A stretch of 64,000 nucleotides of DNA, from the NCBI RefSeq assembly GCF_963082655.1, contig NC_081555.1, forward strand, positions 150,511,005 to 150,575,004, in the 5' to 3' direction. The stretch comes from Stomoxys calcitrans (Eukaryota; Arthropoda; Insecta; Diptera; Muscidae). The notes below the pieces were generated by a model, which did not search any database, had not been told where the DNA came from, and saw only the letters and a list, made by a program, of their open reading frames with translations. Each line of letters opens with the position of its first letter. Positions within the stretch are counted from its first letter, which is position 1. Positions 52,639 to 63,202 of this stretch are shown in pieces. Made by a program: the position numbers and the translations under genes.

Positions 52639-53602
52639 AACAAGTAAAAGTTCGGCCGGGCCGAATCTTATACCTCCTCCACCATGAATAGCATTTTTCA
52701 GGTTCTTTGCCCAGTTTCTCTCTTAGGCAAACAAAGGATAATGGATAAAAATTGCCTTGCGTTTTGAATATCAGCTTGTGGACCAATTCGGATTGGTTAA
52801 AATGTTGGAGACCATAGTACAAGTCATGTTGGTAGTCGAAGCCAAATCGGATAAGTATTGTGCCCTGTAGGAGTTCAAGAAGTAATATCTGGAGATCGGG
52901 TTATATGAAAGCTATATCGGACTATAGACCGATGCAGACAATTTTTAGCATGCATGTTAAAGGTCAAAGGTCGTTGTACAAATTTTCAGCCCAATCGGAT
53001 AGGAATTGCGCCCTTTATAAGCTAAAGAAGTATAATCGGGAGATCGGTTTACAGGGGAGCTATATCAGGTTATGAACCGATTTGGATAGTCATAACAAAA
53101 CACTTCGCGCAAAATTTCAACCAAATCGGATAAAAATTGTGCAGTCTAAAGTCTCAAGAAGTCAAGATCCCAGATCGGTTTATATGGCCCATTTACAATC
53201 CCAAGCGACCTACACTCATAGCCTAGCTTTACTCCCTCGAAAGTTAGCATACTTTAAACGGACAGACGGACGGACGGACATGGCTAGTTTGACTCAAAAT
53301 GTCATGACGATCAAGAATATATTGGGTTGCCCAAAAAGTAATTGCGGATTTTTCATATAATCGGCGTTGACAAATTTTTTCACAGCTTGTGACTCTGTAA
53401 TAACATACTTTCTTCTGTCAGTTAACAGATGTTACTTTTAGCTTGCTTTAGAAAAAAGTGTAAAAAAAGTATATTTGATTAAAGTTCATTCTAATTTTTA
53501 TTAAAAATGCATTTACTTTCTTTTAAAAAATCCGCAATTACTTTTTGGGCAACCCAATATATTCATTATCGGGTTTTAGACCAATATTTTGATGTGTTTC
53601 AA
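52639..53602 (-). mobile_element. HINE-like type I, first half of a tandem pair
   Basis: AACAAGTAAAAG, perfect hairpin TTCGGCCGGGCCGAA (52651-52665), CCTCCTCCACCATGAATAGC, about three units, CAGACGGACGGACGGACATG (53262-53281), GTCATGACGATCAAGAATAT, MITE 5, then the rest of the 5' segment (GGGTTTTAGACCAATATTTT, GATGTGTTTCAAACG) without the terminal motif. It is joined directly to a second copy. Confidence 0.82.
53322..53557 (+). mobile_element. Mariner-derived MITE 5
   Basis: TTGGGTTGCCCAAAAAGTAA to TTACTTTTTGGGCAACCCAA, 236 bp, TA at 53320-53321 and 53558-53559. It lies in the same AAGAATATATA segment of a type I HINE that carries MITE 3 in another copy. Confidence 0.95.
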
Positions 53603-54808
53603 ACGTTTGTCGAGTTCTATGCGCGGTATCCCATTTTAGGCAAACAAAAAATGTTGAATAAGAACTGTTATGCTATTGGAGCTATATCAAGTTATAGTCC
53701 GATTCGGACCACAAATGAATGCTGGACATTGTAGAAGTCATTGTGCAATATTTCAGTTCATTCGGATAAGAATTGCGCCTTGTAGGGGCTCAAGAAGCAA
53801 AATCGGGAGATAGGTTTATATGGGAGCTGTATCAAGCTATTCATCGATTCAGACCATATTAGACACGTATGTTGAAGGTCATAAGAGAAGCCGTTGTACA
53901 AAATTTCTGCCAAATCGGATGAGAATTGCGCTCTCTTGAGGTTGAAGAAGTCAAGATCCCAGATCGGTTTATATGACAGCTATATCAGGTTCTATACCTA
54001 TTTACGCCATAGTTAGCACAGTTATTGGAAGTCATAACAAAACACTACGTGCAAAATTTCAGCCAAATCGGATGAGAAATGTGCTCTCTATTGGCTCAAG
54101 AAGATAAGATCCAAGATCGGTTTATATGGCAGCTATATCAAACCATGGCCCGATTTAAACCATACTAAGCGCAATTGTTGGAAGTGCTATCAAAACACTA
54201 CGTGCAAAATTTCAATGAAATCGGATAAGAATTGCGCCCTCTAGTAGCTCAAGAAGTCAAGACCCAAGATCGGTTTATATGGCAGCTATATCAAAACATG
54301 GACCGATTGACCGATTAAAAGTGCTACCAAAACACTACGTGCAAAATTTCAGTTAAATCGGACGAGAATTGCGCCCTCTAGAGGCTCAAGAAGTCAAGAC
54401 CCAAGATCGGTTTATATGGCAGCTTTATCAAAACATGGACCGATTTGGCCCATTTACAATCCCAACCGACCACTGACACTAATAAAAAGTATTTGTGCAA
54501 AATTTCGAGCGGCTAGCTTTACTCGGACAAATCGGACAAAATGGCGCCCTCTAGAGGCTCAAGAAGACAAGACCCAAGATCGGTTTATATGGCAGCTTTA
54601 TCAAAACATGGACCGATTTGGCTCATTTACAATCCCAACCGACCAACGCAAATAAAAAGTATTTGTGCAAATTTTGAAGTGGCTAGCTTTACTCCTTCGA
54701 AAGTTAGCGAGCTTTCGATAGACAGACGGACGGACATGGCTAGATCAACAAATAGATGTTACAAACAGAATGACGAAATTATTATTACCCCATCCTATGG
54801 TGTAGGGT
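53603..54808 (-). mobile_element. HINE-like type I, second half of a tandem pair
   Basis: Starts at TTTGTCGAGTTCTATGCGCG, which in other copies lies just behind the hairpin and inverse motif. About six units follow, with a partial duplication of the last unit and its CCCATTTACAATCCCAACCG / CGGCTAGCTTTACTC segment (54420-54520 and 54600-54700). Then CAGACGGACGGACATGGC and the end CCTATGGTGTAGGGTATGAA. The junction lacks both the terminal motif of copy 1 and the hairpin of copy 2. Confidence 0.8.
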
Positions 54809-55959
54809 ATGAAAGTTTAAAGAAAATCGGTTCAGCCAGTTTCATCGCATCTCCCGAATTTCTTCACCTAAACCTTGCCTTTCGATACTTTGTTTGTAAT
54901 TCCCATTCCAACAAAAATTGTTTGTTATCTCTTGAATTTCTTCACCTAAACCTTGCTTTTCCATACTTTGTTTGTAATTCCCATTCCAACAAGGATTATT
55001 CAAGGAACCCCCCCTCCCCAAAGAAATTGAAAAGTTAATTCATAAAATATCCTAAAATGGCACAACTTTTATTTTTCAACATTTCAATTCTCATATTGTC
55101 ACGTCAATAAAAAGAATAAAATATAATGCAGCCTAAGTTACATATTCTTTCCATTTGAACTAATGGAAGGACATACATACATATATGTCCTTGCCCGTAA
55201 TTTCTTTGCGTAGGACGGATGAAGGCTTACATAAATGATGCTGGTAGAGGTTGGGGGTAGTTGGCGGTTGGTGGTGATGGTGGTGGTGTGAGTTAACGGC
55301 GGCTTTTCCTTGTTGGCAACATGACTTGCTCTTTAATTCAATTAAAACCGTTGAAAAAAAAAACAACTTTTATTTTTGTGGTAAATCCTTGGCAATAACA
55401 ATTGCCCTCAATTTCAGGGTCTTGTTCCAGTTTTTCTTTTGTGGCTTACCCGCAAATGACAAATGCTTTCCGTTTCACAGAGATTTATGCGAATCTTTAC
55501 AAATAATTCTGAAATCCTAGAAGTCCTTTAAATTCGTACGTGATAAGCAAGTTTTGAAAAGCAAGGATGGGGCAACTGTCCTTGCGGTTTTATTGCAATG
55601 CCTTTTAAGATGATGAGTGAGTGGCCACAATGGTTGGGGGGTTAATTGGGGGGGGGGGGGTAGGATTTTTATTTTTAAAAAATATGTTAATTGTCCATTG
55701 TCGTTCCAGGCAATGACATTTTTTATGTCTTCTCTGCTTAATCGGTATTAAGATAGCCCTCAAACATAAGGCATTAATGAAAAGTAGCCCAAGTAATTGT
55801 TAACAGAATGGTTTCTGGTAACGAGGGGTTATAAAAAAAGATGATGAACTGAACAGCATGTTGTACGTAATTTGTTTTTGAATGGTAGACATAGAAAGGA
55901 ATGTCAATTTTATGGCATGATGTTTGTTATGCATAAATTTATTATGATGTTTCCTTATA
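54809..55959. other. Single-copy-looking island with a 78-bp duplication
   Basis: A direct duplication with period 78 bp (units from 54856 and 54934, GAATTTCTTCACCTAAACCT). It has a phase-preserving frame (EFLHLNLAF.YFVCNSHSNK twice), but no domain is recognisable. A G run lies at 55650-55661. The rest is AT-rich without features. Confidence 0.45.
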
Positions 55960-56187
55960 TTGGTTGCCCAAAAAGTAATTGCGGATTTTTCATATAGTCG
56001 GCGTTGACAAATTTTTTTACAGCTTGTGACTCTGTAATTGCATTCTTTCCTCTGTCAGTTATCAGCTGTTACTTTTAGCTTGCTTTAGGGTAAAAAAAAA
56101 GTATATTTGATTAAAGTTCATTCTATTTTATTAAAAATGCATTTACTTTCATTTGAAAAATCCGCAATTACTTTTTGGACAACCCAA
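55960..56187 (+). mobile_element. Mariner-derived MITE 6
   Basis: TTGGTTGCCCAAAAAGTAAT to TTACTTTTTGGACAACCCAA, 228 bp, TA at 55958-55959 and 56188-56189. It has lost one G in the left end and a few internal bases; otherwise it is close to the others. Unlike MITEs 3, 4, 5 and 7 it is not inside a HINE. Confidence 0.93.
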
Positions 56188-56249
56188 TATATACAGCCTT
56201 CTTCTTATTTATGTTGTATAAGTGAAGATTTTTTATCAGGGTTTCACTT

Positions 56250-58398
56250 AACAAGTAAAAAGGCATTCAGTTCGGCCGGGTCGAACTTTTGATACCCACC
56301 ACCTCGGGTATATGTGTAAATACCATTTCATTACAATCGGGTGAAAATTGGATAACTTAAGCATCCAAATTCGGCACGGACATTGAGTGGTGTAATATAT
56401 ATGTCACTATTCACTATCGTAGAACAAAATATTGGTCTTTTTGGCAGATATATCCAATTATAAACCGATTTGAACCATGTTAAGGTCGGAAATCGTGAGG
56501 CTCAGAAAAACTCACTGTTGAAAATTTCGGCAAAATCGGGTAATAAATAAAGCTTTTATGGGCTTCAAACCCTATATCGGGATATCGGTCTATATGGCAG
56601 CTACATATATCTAAATATAGTCCGATCTGAACCATATTCGGATTAGATGTCGGAAGGTTTAAAATAACCCACTGTTGCAAATTTCAGCGAAATCGGGTAA
56701 TAAATAAAGCTGTTATGGTCTTCAGACCCTTTATCGGGAGATCGATCTATATGGCAGCTATATCTAAATATAGTCCGATCTAAACCATATTAAGGTCAGA
56801 TGTCGGGAGGTTACAAAAAACACCCTGTTACAAATTTCAGCGAAATCGTTTAATAAATAAAGCTTTTATGGTCTTCAGACCCTTTATCCGCAGATCGGTC
56901 TATATGGTAGCTATATCTAAATATAGTCCGATCTGAACCATATTTGAGCCAGTTGTCGGGAAGCTTTACACTATTCTCTGTTTCAAATTTCAGCAAAATC
57001 GGATAAAAAATAAAGCTTTTATAGTCTTCAGACCCTTTATCGGGAGATCGGTCTATATGGCAGCTATATCTAAATATAGTCCGATCTGAACCATATTTGG
57101 GTCAGATGTCGGGAGGTTTAAAATAACCCACTGTTTATAATTTCGGCGAAATCGGTTAATAAATAAAGCTTTTATGGTCTTTAGACCCTTTATCGGGAGA
57201 TCGGTCTATATGGCAGCTATATCTAAATATGGACGGATCTGAACCATATTAAAGTAAGATGTTGGGAGGCTTAAAGTAATCCACTGTTGCAAATTTCAGC
57301 GAAATCGGGTTATAAATAAAGCTTTTATGGGCATTAGCCCCTTTATCGGGAGATCGGTCTATATGGCAGCTATTTCTAAATATAGTCCGATCTGATCCAT
57401 GTTTGGGTCAGATGTCGGGAGGTTTAAAATAACCCACTGTTGCAAATTTCAGCGAAATCGGGTTATAAATAAAGTTTTTATGGTCTTCAGACCCTTTATC
57501 GTGAGATCGGTCTATATGGTAGCTATATCTAAATATGGACCGATTTGAACCATATTCGGGTCAGATATAGGGAGGCTTAAAATAACCCTATGTTTCAAAT
57601 TTCAGCGAAATCGGGTAATAAATAAAGCTTTTATGGTCTTCAGACCCTTTATCGGGAGATCGATCTATATGGCAGCTATATCTAAATATAGTCCGATGTG
57701 AACCATATTAAGGCCAGATGTCGAGAGGCTTAAAATAACCCACTATTTCAAATTTCAGCGAAAAAGAGTAATAAATAAAACTTTTATGGGCTTCAGCCCC
57801 TTTATCGGGAGATCGGTCTGTATGCCAGCTATATCTAAATATGGACCGATCTAATCCATATTAAGAACAGATGTCGAGAGGCTTAAAATAATTCACTGTT
57901 GCAAATTTCAGCGAAATCGGGTTATAAATAAAGCTTTTATGGTCTTCAGACCCTTTATCGGGAGATCGGTCTATATGGTAGCTATATCTAAATATGGACC
58001 GATCTGAACCATATTTGGGTCAGTTGTCGGCAAGCTTTAAACTACTCACTGTTTCAAATTTCAGTAAAATAGGACGAAAAATAAAGTTTTTATGGACCCT
58101 TTATCGGAAAATCAGTCTATATAGCAGCTATATCCAAATATGGTCCAATTGGCCCGTTCAAGAACTTAACCAGCGTGCATCAAAAAGACGTATCTGTGCC
58201 AATATCTCAATTTTTGAAGGATGTAGAGTGATTACAACAGACGGACGGACAGACACACGGACATCGTTAAATCGTCTTAGAATTTTACGACGATTCGAAA
58301 TATATATACTTTGTAGGGTCGGAAATTGATATTTCGATGTGTTGCAAACGGGATGACTAAATGAATATACCTCCTATCCTAAGGTGGTGGATATAAAA
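56250..58398 (-). mobile_element. HINE-like type II, full-length homogeneous copy
   Basis: AACAAGTAAAAAGGCATTCA, hairpin with one mismatch TTCGGCCGGGTCGAA (56271-56285), GATACCCACCACCTCGGGTA, then about 11 units of 153-158 bp (ATCGGGAGATCGGTCTATAT, GGCAGCTATATCTAAATATA, TTCAAATTTCAGCGAAATCG, AATAAAGCTTTTATGG). Then CAACAGACGGACGGACAGAC (58236-58255), CTTTGTAGGGTCGGAAATTG and end motif CCTAAGGTGGTGGATATAAA. Units here are more alike than in other copies, which suggests recent unit homogenisation. Confidence 0.87.
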
Positions 58399-58785
58399 GA
58401 GGGTATAACCCTCAACCATAGGATGGGCTGGTCATTTCGTTTGTAGCGCATAGTAATATTGATGTGAGACCCAACAAAGAATACATGCACATTCTTAATC
58501 ATCTATTTAGCCATGCTCCTCCATCTGTCCGTTCGTCTTTCGAACTTTCGCTAACTTTCGAATGAATAAAGCTAGCCGCTTGAAACTTTGCACAAATACT
58601 TCGTATTAGTAAAAGTCGGTTGAGATTTTAAATGGGCCATATTGGTCCATGTTTTGATATAGCTGCCATGTAAACCCATTCTGGATCTTGACTTCTTGGG
58701 GTTCTAGAGGGCGCAATTTTTATCTGATTTTAGTGAAATTTTGCACTAAAGGTGCTGCTTTAACTTCCAATAACTGTGTCAAGTA

Positions 58786-59022
58786 TTGGGTTGCCCAAAA
58801 AGTAATTGCGGATTTTTCATATAGTCGGCGTTGACAAATTTTTACACAGCTTGTGACTCTGTAATTGCATTCTTTCTTCTGTCAGTTATCAGCTGTTACT
58901 TTTAGCTTGCTTTAGAAAAAAAGTGTAAAAAAAGTGTATTTGATTAAAGTTCATTCTAAGTTTTATTAAAAATGCATTTACTTACTTTTAAAAAATCCGC
59001 AATTACTTTTTGGGCAACCCAA
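58786..59022 (+). mobile_element. Mariner-derived MITE 7
   Basis: TTGGGTTGCCCAAAAAGTAA to TTACTTTTTGGGCAACCCAA, 237 bp, TA at 58784-58785 and 59023-59024. It is inserted in a type I unit at CTGTGTCAAGTA. Confidence 0.95.
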
Positions 59023-59679
59023 TATAATGTAAATCGGTTCAAAACCTGATATAGCTCCCATATATACCGATCTTGGATTTGAATTCAGGATCTTCAGCTT
59101 CAAGAGGGCACAATTCTTATCCGATTTGCCTGAAATTTAGCATGAAGTGCTTTGTTGTGATCTTCAACAACTATACCAAGTATAGTCGAAATCGGTTCAT
59201 AACTTGATATAGCAGTCATATAAACCGATCTCTCGATTATATATCTAGCCTCTAGAGGGCGCAACTCTCACCCAATATGGCCGAAATTTTGTTCAACATC
59301 TTCTATTATTACCCTAAATATGTGTGCTAAATAACTGTGCCAAGTATAATGTAAATCGGTTCAAAACCTGATACAGCTGCAATATAAACCGATCCCGTAT
59401 CTTGACTTCTTGAGCTTTAAGAGGACCCAACTCTTATCCGATTTGTCTAAAATTTTGCATGAAGTGTTTTGTTAACAACCATGCCAAGTATGGTCCAAAT
59501 CGGTTCATAACTTTATGTAGCTGTCATATAAATTGATCTCTCGATTATACATCTTGAGCCTCTAAATGGCGCAATTCTTATCCCATATGGCTAAAATTTT
59601 GTGCGACAGCTTCTCTTATTACCGTCAACATGCGTGCTTAATATCGTCGGAAGCGGTCTTCAACCTGATATGCAAATGC

Positions 59680-59891
59680 AAATTTGCCCATGAACATTCC
59701 ATTAAGGAACAGGGCTAAACTTCTCTCATATCAATGAGTGCTATCCGATTCATGTTTTAAGCTCAATGATAAGGGACCTCCATTTTATAGCTGAGTCCGA
59801 ACGGCGTGCCGCAGTACGACACCTCTTTGTGGAGAAGTTTTTAGGTGGCTGCTATACCAAATTTTACAGTACCTCTCAAATGTCGCCATCT
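59680..59891 (-). mobile_element. SINE, head-less copy
   Basis: Reverse orientation: ATATGCAAATGCAAATTTGC, CATGAACATTCCATTAAGGA, CATATCAATGAGTGC, ATGATAAGGGACCTCC, GAGTCCGAACGGCGTGCCGC, CACCTCTTTGTGGAGAAG, CTCTCAAATGTCGCCA. It stops before the tRNA-like head. The two copies of AAATGC/ATGCAAAT at its left may be part of the tail or the target. Confidence 0.78.
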
Positions 59892-60029
59892 TATCCGATT
59901 TGGCTGAAATTTTCCTCTATAACTTCTACGAACTTAGCACGCTCTCACTTGTTTATACTAACACTCTCATTATCAAACTTATCAAACTCATTATCAGTTT
60001 TATTACTTAGGATATTGAAAATTTAACAT

Positions 60030-60935
60030 TCTTCCTTCTCTGCTGCGTTTTTATTAACACCACCCGAAAAATGAGTTTCTTACCTACCACCATATGTATG
60101 TTCCCAGTACAATTTGTTTATCTACTACCAAATACCTTTTATTGAACCCCATATAACCGTTTGTGAAAATTGTTCTCATTTTAGGAGGTGTTTTGAGGAG
60201 TAGGCAACCTCCTATCAATTTAAGTCCCATATTGTCAAGATCGTCTAATATACCCAACCGTCCCAAGTGATTTTGGTTTTGAGGTGGTCCCTATGGTAGC
60301 TACACCCAATTTTCAATATTCGGTAATCATATTCGTACTACTCTCGAATACATTTCATTGGAGTCCCATATTGTCCCGATAGTTCCACTTTGATTTTAGG
60401 CGGTACTTTTGGTGCGAATTTGTGTTTGGGGTGGGCGGCACCCTAGGTACTTGGATCAAATTTTTGACATCATATTCGTATTAACTCCCGAATACCTTTT
60501 GGGGCGGTTTTGGACCTGGGGCGGCCTTCTAGGTACTTGGACCCAATTTTAATACCATTGTCGTATTTAACTACCACATACCTTTCACTTGAGTCCCATA
60601 TTGTCCCAATCGATAAATATGTCCTGCTAGGGGGTGGTTTGAGGGGGTGGGGAGGCCCCACCGACATCAAGGAATAAGTTTTTTTGTGTCAGATTTGTAC
60701 TCTACTTTTACATATCTTTCATTTGATGCCCATATTGCCCAAAGCGGTAAAAATGTCCTTTTGGTGGTGTTTTTGGGGGTGGGGGACCCCCCCGAAACTA
60801 AAAGTGTCAGTTTTATGCCATGTTCGCATTCTATTTTTAAATACCTTTCATTTGATACCCATATTGTGCCAATTGGTAAATATATCCGTTTGGTTGGGTT
60901 TTGGGATGGGGCGTCCCCCAGGTTATTTGACGTGA
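60030..60935. repeat. Alternating tandem repeat element, second copy
   Basis: Starts TCTCTGCTGCGTTTTTATTA like the copy at 13346, with the shared leader ACCATATGTATG and TTTGTTTATCTACTACCAAA. Diverged units follow, with ACCTTTCATTTGAGTCCCAT- and GTCCCATATTGTCCCGAT-type joints and a GGGCGGC block. It ends at about 60935 inside a unit, where a type I HINE begins. Confidence 0.72.
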
Positions 60936-62009
60936 TTTGGCTGAAATTTTTCACGTGGTGTTTTGTTATGACCTCCAACAACTATGCCAAGTACGGTCTT
61001 AATCGGTTTATAACCTAATATAGCTCCCATACAAACCGATCTCCCGTTTTGACTTCTTGACCCCCTGGAAGCCTCAATTTTCATCCGATTTGGCTGAAAT
61101 CGGGCATGTAGTGTTTTGTTGTGATTTTCAACAACTGCGCCTGGCATGGTCCAAATTAGTCTATAACCTGATATAGCTCCCATATAAACCGATCTTGGGT
61201 CTTGACTTCTTGAGCCTCTAGACGGCGCAATTCTCGTCCGATTTGTCCGAAATTTTGCACGTAGTGTTTTGGTATCACTTCCAACAACTGTGCTAAGTAT
61301 GGTTGAAATCAGTCCATGTTTTGAGATAACTGCCATATAAACCGATCTTGGGTCTTGACTTCTTGAGCCTCTAGATGGCGTAATTTTCGTCTAATTTGAC
61401 TGAAATTTTGCACGTAGTGTTTTGGTATCACCTCCAACAACTGCGATAAGTATGGTTCAAATCGGTCCATGTTTTGGTATAGCTGCCATATAAACCAATC
61501 TTGGGTCTTGACTTCTTGAGCCTCTAGAGGGCGCATTTCTTGTGGCTGACCTCTAGAGGGCGCATTTCTTTTGGCTCGATTTGGCAGACTTTTTGCATGA
61601 GGTGTGTTGTTATGACTTCCATTAATTGTGCTAAGTATGGCGCAAATCGGTACATAACCTGATATAGCTGCCATATAAACCGATCTGGGATCTTGATTTC
61701 TTGAGCCTCTAGAGGGAGAAATTCTCCTCGATTTATTCGATTTGGCAGAAATTTTGTTCAACGGTTTCTCTCATGACCTTCAACATACGTGTCTAATATG
61801 ATCTCAATCGATCAATAGCTTGATACAGCTCCCATAAAAACCGATCACCCGATTTAGCTTCTTGAGCCTCTAGAGGGCGCAATTCTTATCGGAATGAACT
61901 GAAATATCGCACAATGACTTCTACAATGTTCAGCATTCATTAATGGGCCGAATCGGACTATAACTTGATATAGCTCCAATAGCATAACTTAGCACGCTCT
62001 TACTTGTTT
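60936..62009 (+). mobile_element. HINE-like type I, 5' end missing
   Basis: About seven units (GAGCCTCTAGAGGGCGCAAT, CATATAAACCGATCTTGGGT, CTGATATAGCTGCC) including a small tandem duplication of CTCTAGAGGGCGCATTTCTT (61529-61575). The end is ACTTAGCACGCTCTTACTTG. The hairpin and inverse motif are deleted just before the terminus. Confidence 0.78.
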
Positions 62010-62545
62010 AATATGAGAATTTTAACTGTCAAGCCTCCACATTTTGGCTACTTTCAACGTGAGATTTAATTAACCCCTTCTTTAAGAAGAAAAAGTTTAT
62101 GATTATGTCTAAATAGGCCCAATTTTAGCAACTATACCAAAATTGACTTCATCAAATCTCTTCCCTTTCCATGAAACTATGTCACCAAATCCACTTGCCC
62201 AGATTAACAAAACTAAAATCCACGCTGATCAAATCATCCCAACCATTTTCCACACCAAACTATTCATTTTAATGATACCATGGTTAGTTGTTAGCCGTTT
62301 AATGTGAAACGCCTGCCGCTGTGGCAATTTGAGTTTTACAAACGCTGCGATTATTTAAATTACTTTTCAGTCGTAATCTCTAAGAAAAGTGGATTATTTC
62401 CTTCACTGCACCACTTCTAAGACACACAGGCACAGGCTATGATTTAAGTCGAAATGATGTCTGTCTGAGAAAGCCAGAAAATAGAAAAAACACCAAGCCA
62501 TCCAAGCAAAAACAAAAAACGGAAACTATTAAAAAGAACACATAC

Positions 62546-62639
62546 CCACTTCCTCATCCATTTCCATATCCATGCAGCACATCTTGGGAGTTCGTTGCTC
62601 CCATTTTATCTGGGCTTTTAGCAGCGTCGAAGAAAGGAA
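62546..62639 (-). CDS. Candidate internal exon of a host gene
   Basis: On the minus strand a pyrimidine tract and AG (TTTTTTTTGTTTATGTCAAA followed by AG) precede 62639. A donor GTATGT follows 62546 (GAAGTGG then GTATGTG). The 94 nt between are open in one frame: FLSSTLLKAQIKWEQRTPKM then CCMDMEMDEEV plus one base, with G/C-rich third positions unlike the AT-rich flanks. I do not recognise the protein. The evidence is splice signals plus codon character only. Neighbouring exons are not visible in the window, so they would lie outside it or be very short. Confidence 0.4.
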
Positions 62640-63120
62640 CTTTTGACATAAACAAAAAAAACGAAGTAGAAAGTTAATGCAAGTAAATCGTTGGTGAATA
62701 AGGATGGACAGAGACTTAAATGTGGTTGTGACTGTGTATGTGTAAGTGTTTGATGAAATAAATGGCTATGGGTGTGTGTGAGTGCGAGTGTTGGGAAAAA
62801 GTGAATTTGCCAATTAAATAAACGTTTTGTATCTCTTCCTCAAGTTGCTCTAACAATTTGCTAAAAAACGTCTTTCAAACAAAGGCGAAATCTCATCTAA
62901 ATGGAATTTACAGACACCGAGGACTGGTTTTGCTAGGGATTGGAATATAGTAAAAGAGAAAACCACTGTGAGAAAAATATGACGTTATAGCAAAAAGTTA
63001 TACACGAAGCAGTTCTGAAACACCTGAGGAGACCTTTCCTTCAAAAGGCGAACCCGGTTGTAGTGTTGTATGCTGGAAAAAATCTCCGATCAAGGCAAAA
63101 AATCTCCTTAGGAAATTTGC

Positions 63121-63170
63121 TTACGAACATTCCATTAAGGAACAGCGGGGATACTATGAGAGAAGTATCC
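63121..63170 (-). mobile_element. SINE tail fragment
   Basis: GAACATTCCATTAAGGAACA matches the tail of the SINE at 59680. After CAGCGGGGATACTATGAGAG the match fades. Confidence 0.5.
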
Positions 63171-63202
63171 TCGCAAGAGAAATGAGAACATTGTAGAAAA
63201 AA

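Larger units (their letters stand above)
58399..59955 (+). mobile_element. HINE-like type I with nested MITE and SINE
   Basis: 5' palindrome GGGTATAACCCTCAACCATA (partly degraded), CTCCATCTGTCCGTTCGTCT block, CTAGCCGCTTGAAACTTTGC and about six units. MITE 7 lies at 58786-59022 and a SINE piece at 59680-59891. The 3' side keeps CTTAGCACGCTCTCACTTGT (end 59955), but the hairpin and inverse motif were lost at the SINE. Confidence 0.8.
62010..63202. other. Single-copy-looking island holding a candidate exon
   Basis: Contains the candidate coding exon at 62546-62639 (minus), a GTGTGTGTGAGTGCGAGTGT stretch (62771-62790) and, at 63121-63170, a SINE tail fragment (GAACATTCCATTAAGGAACA). The rest shows no features. 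Confidence 0.5.
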
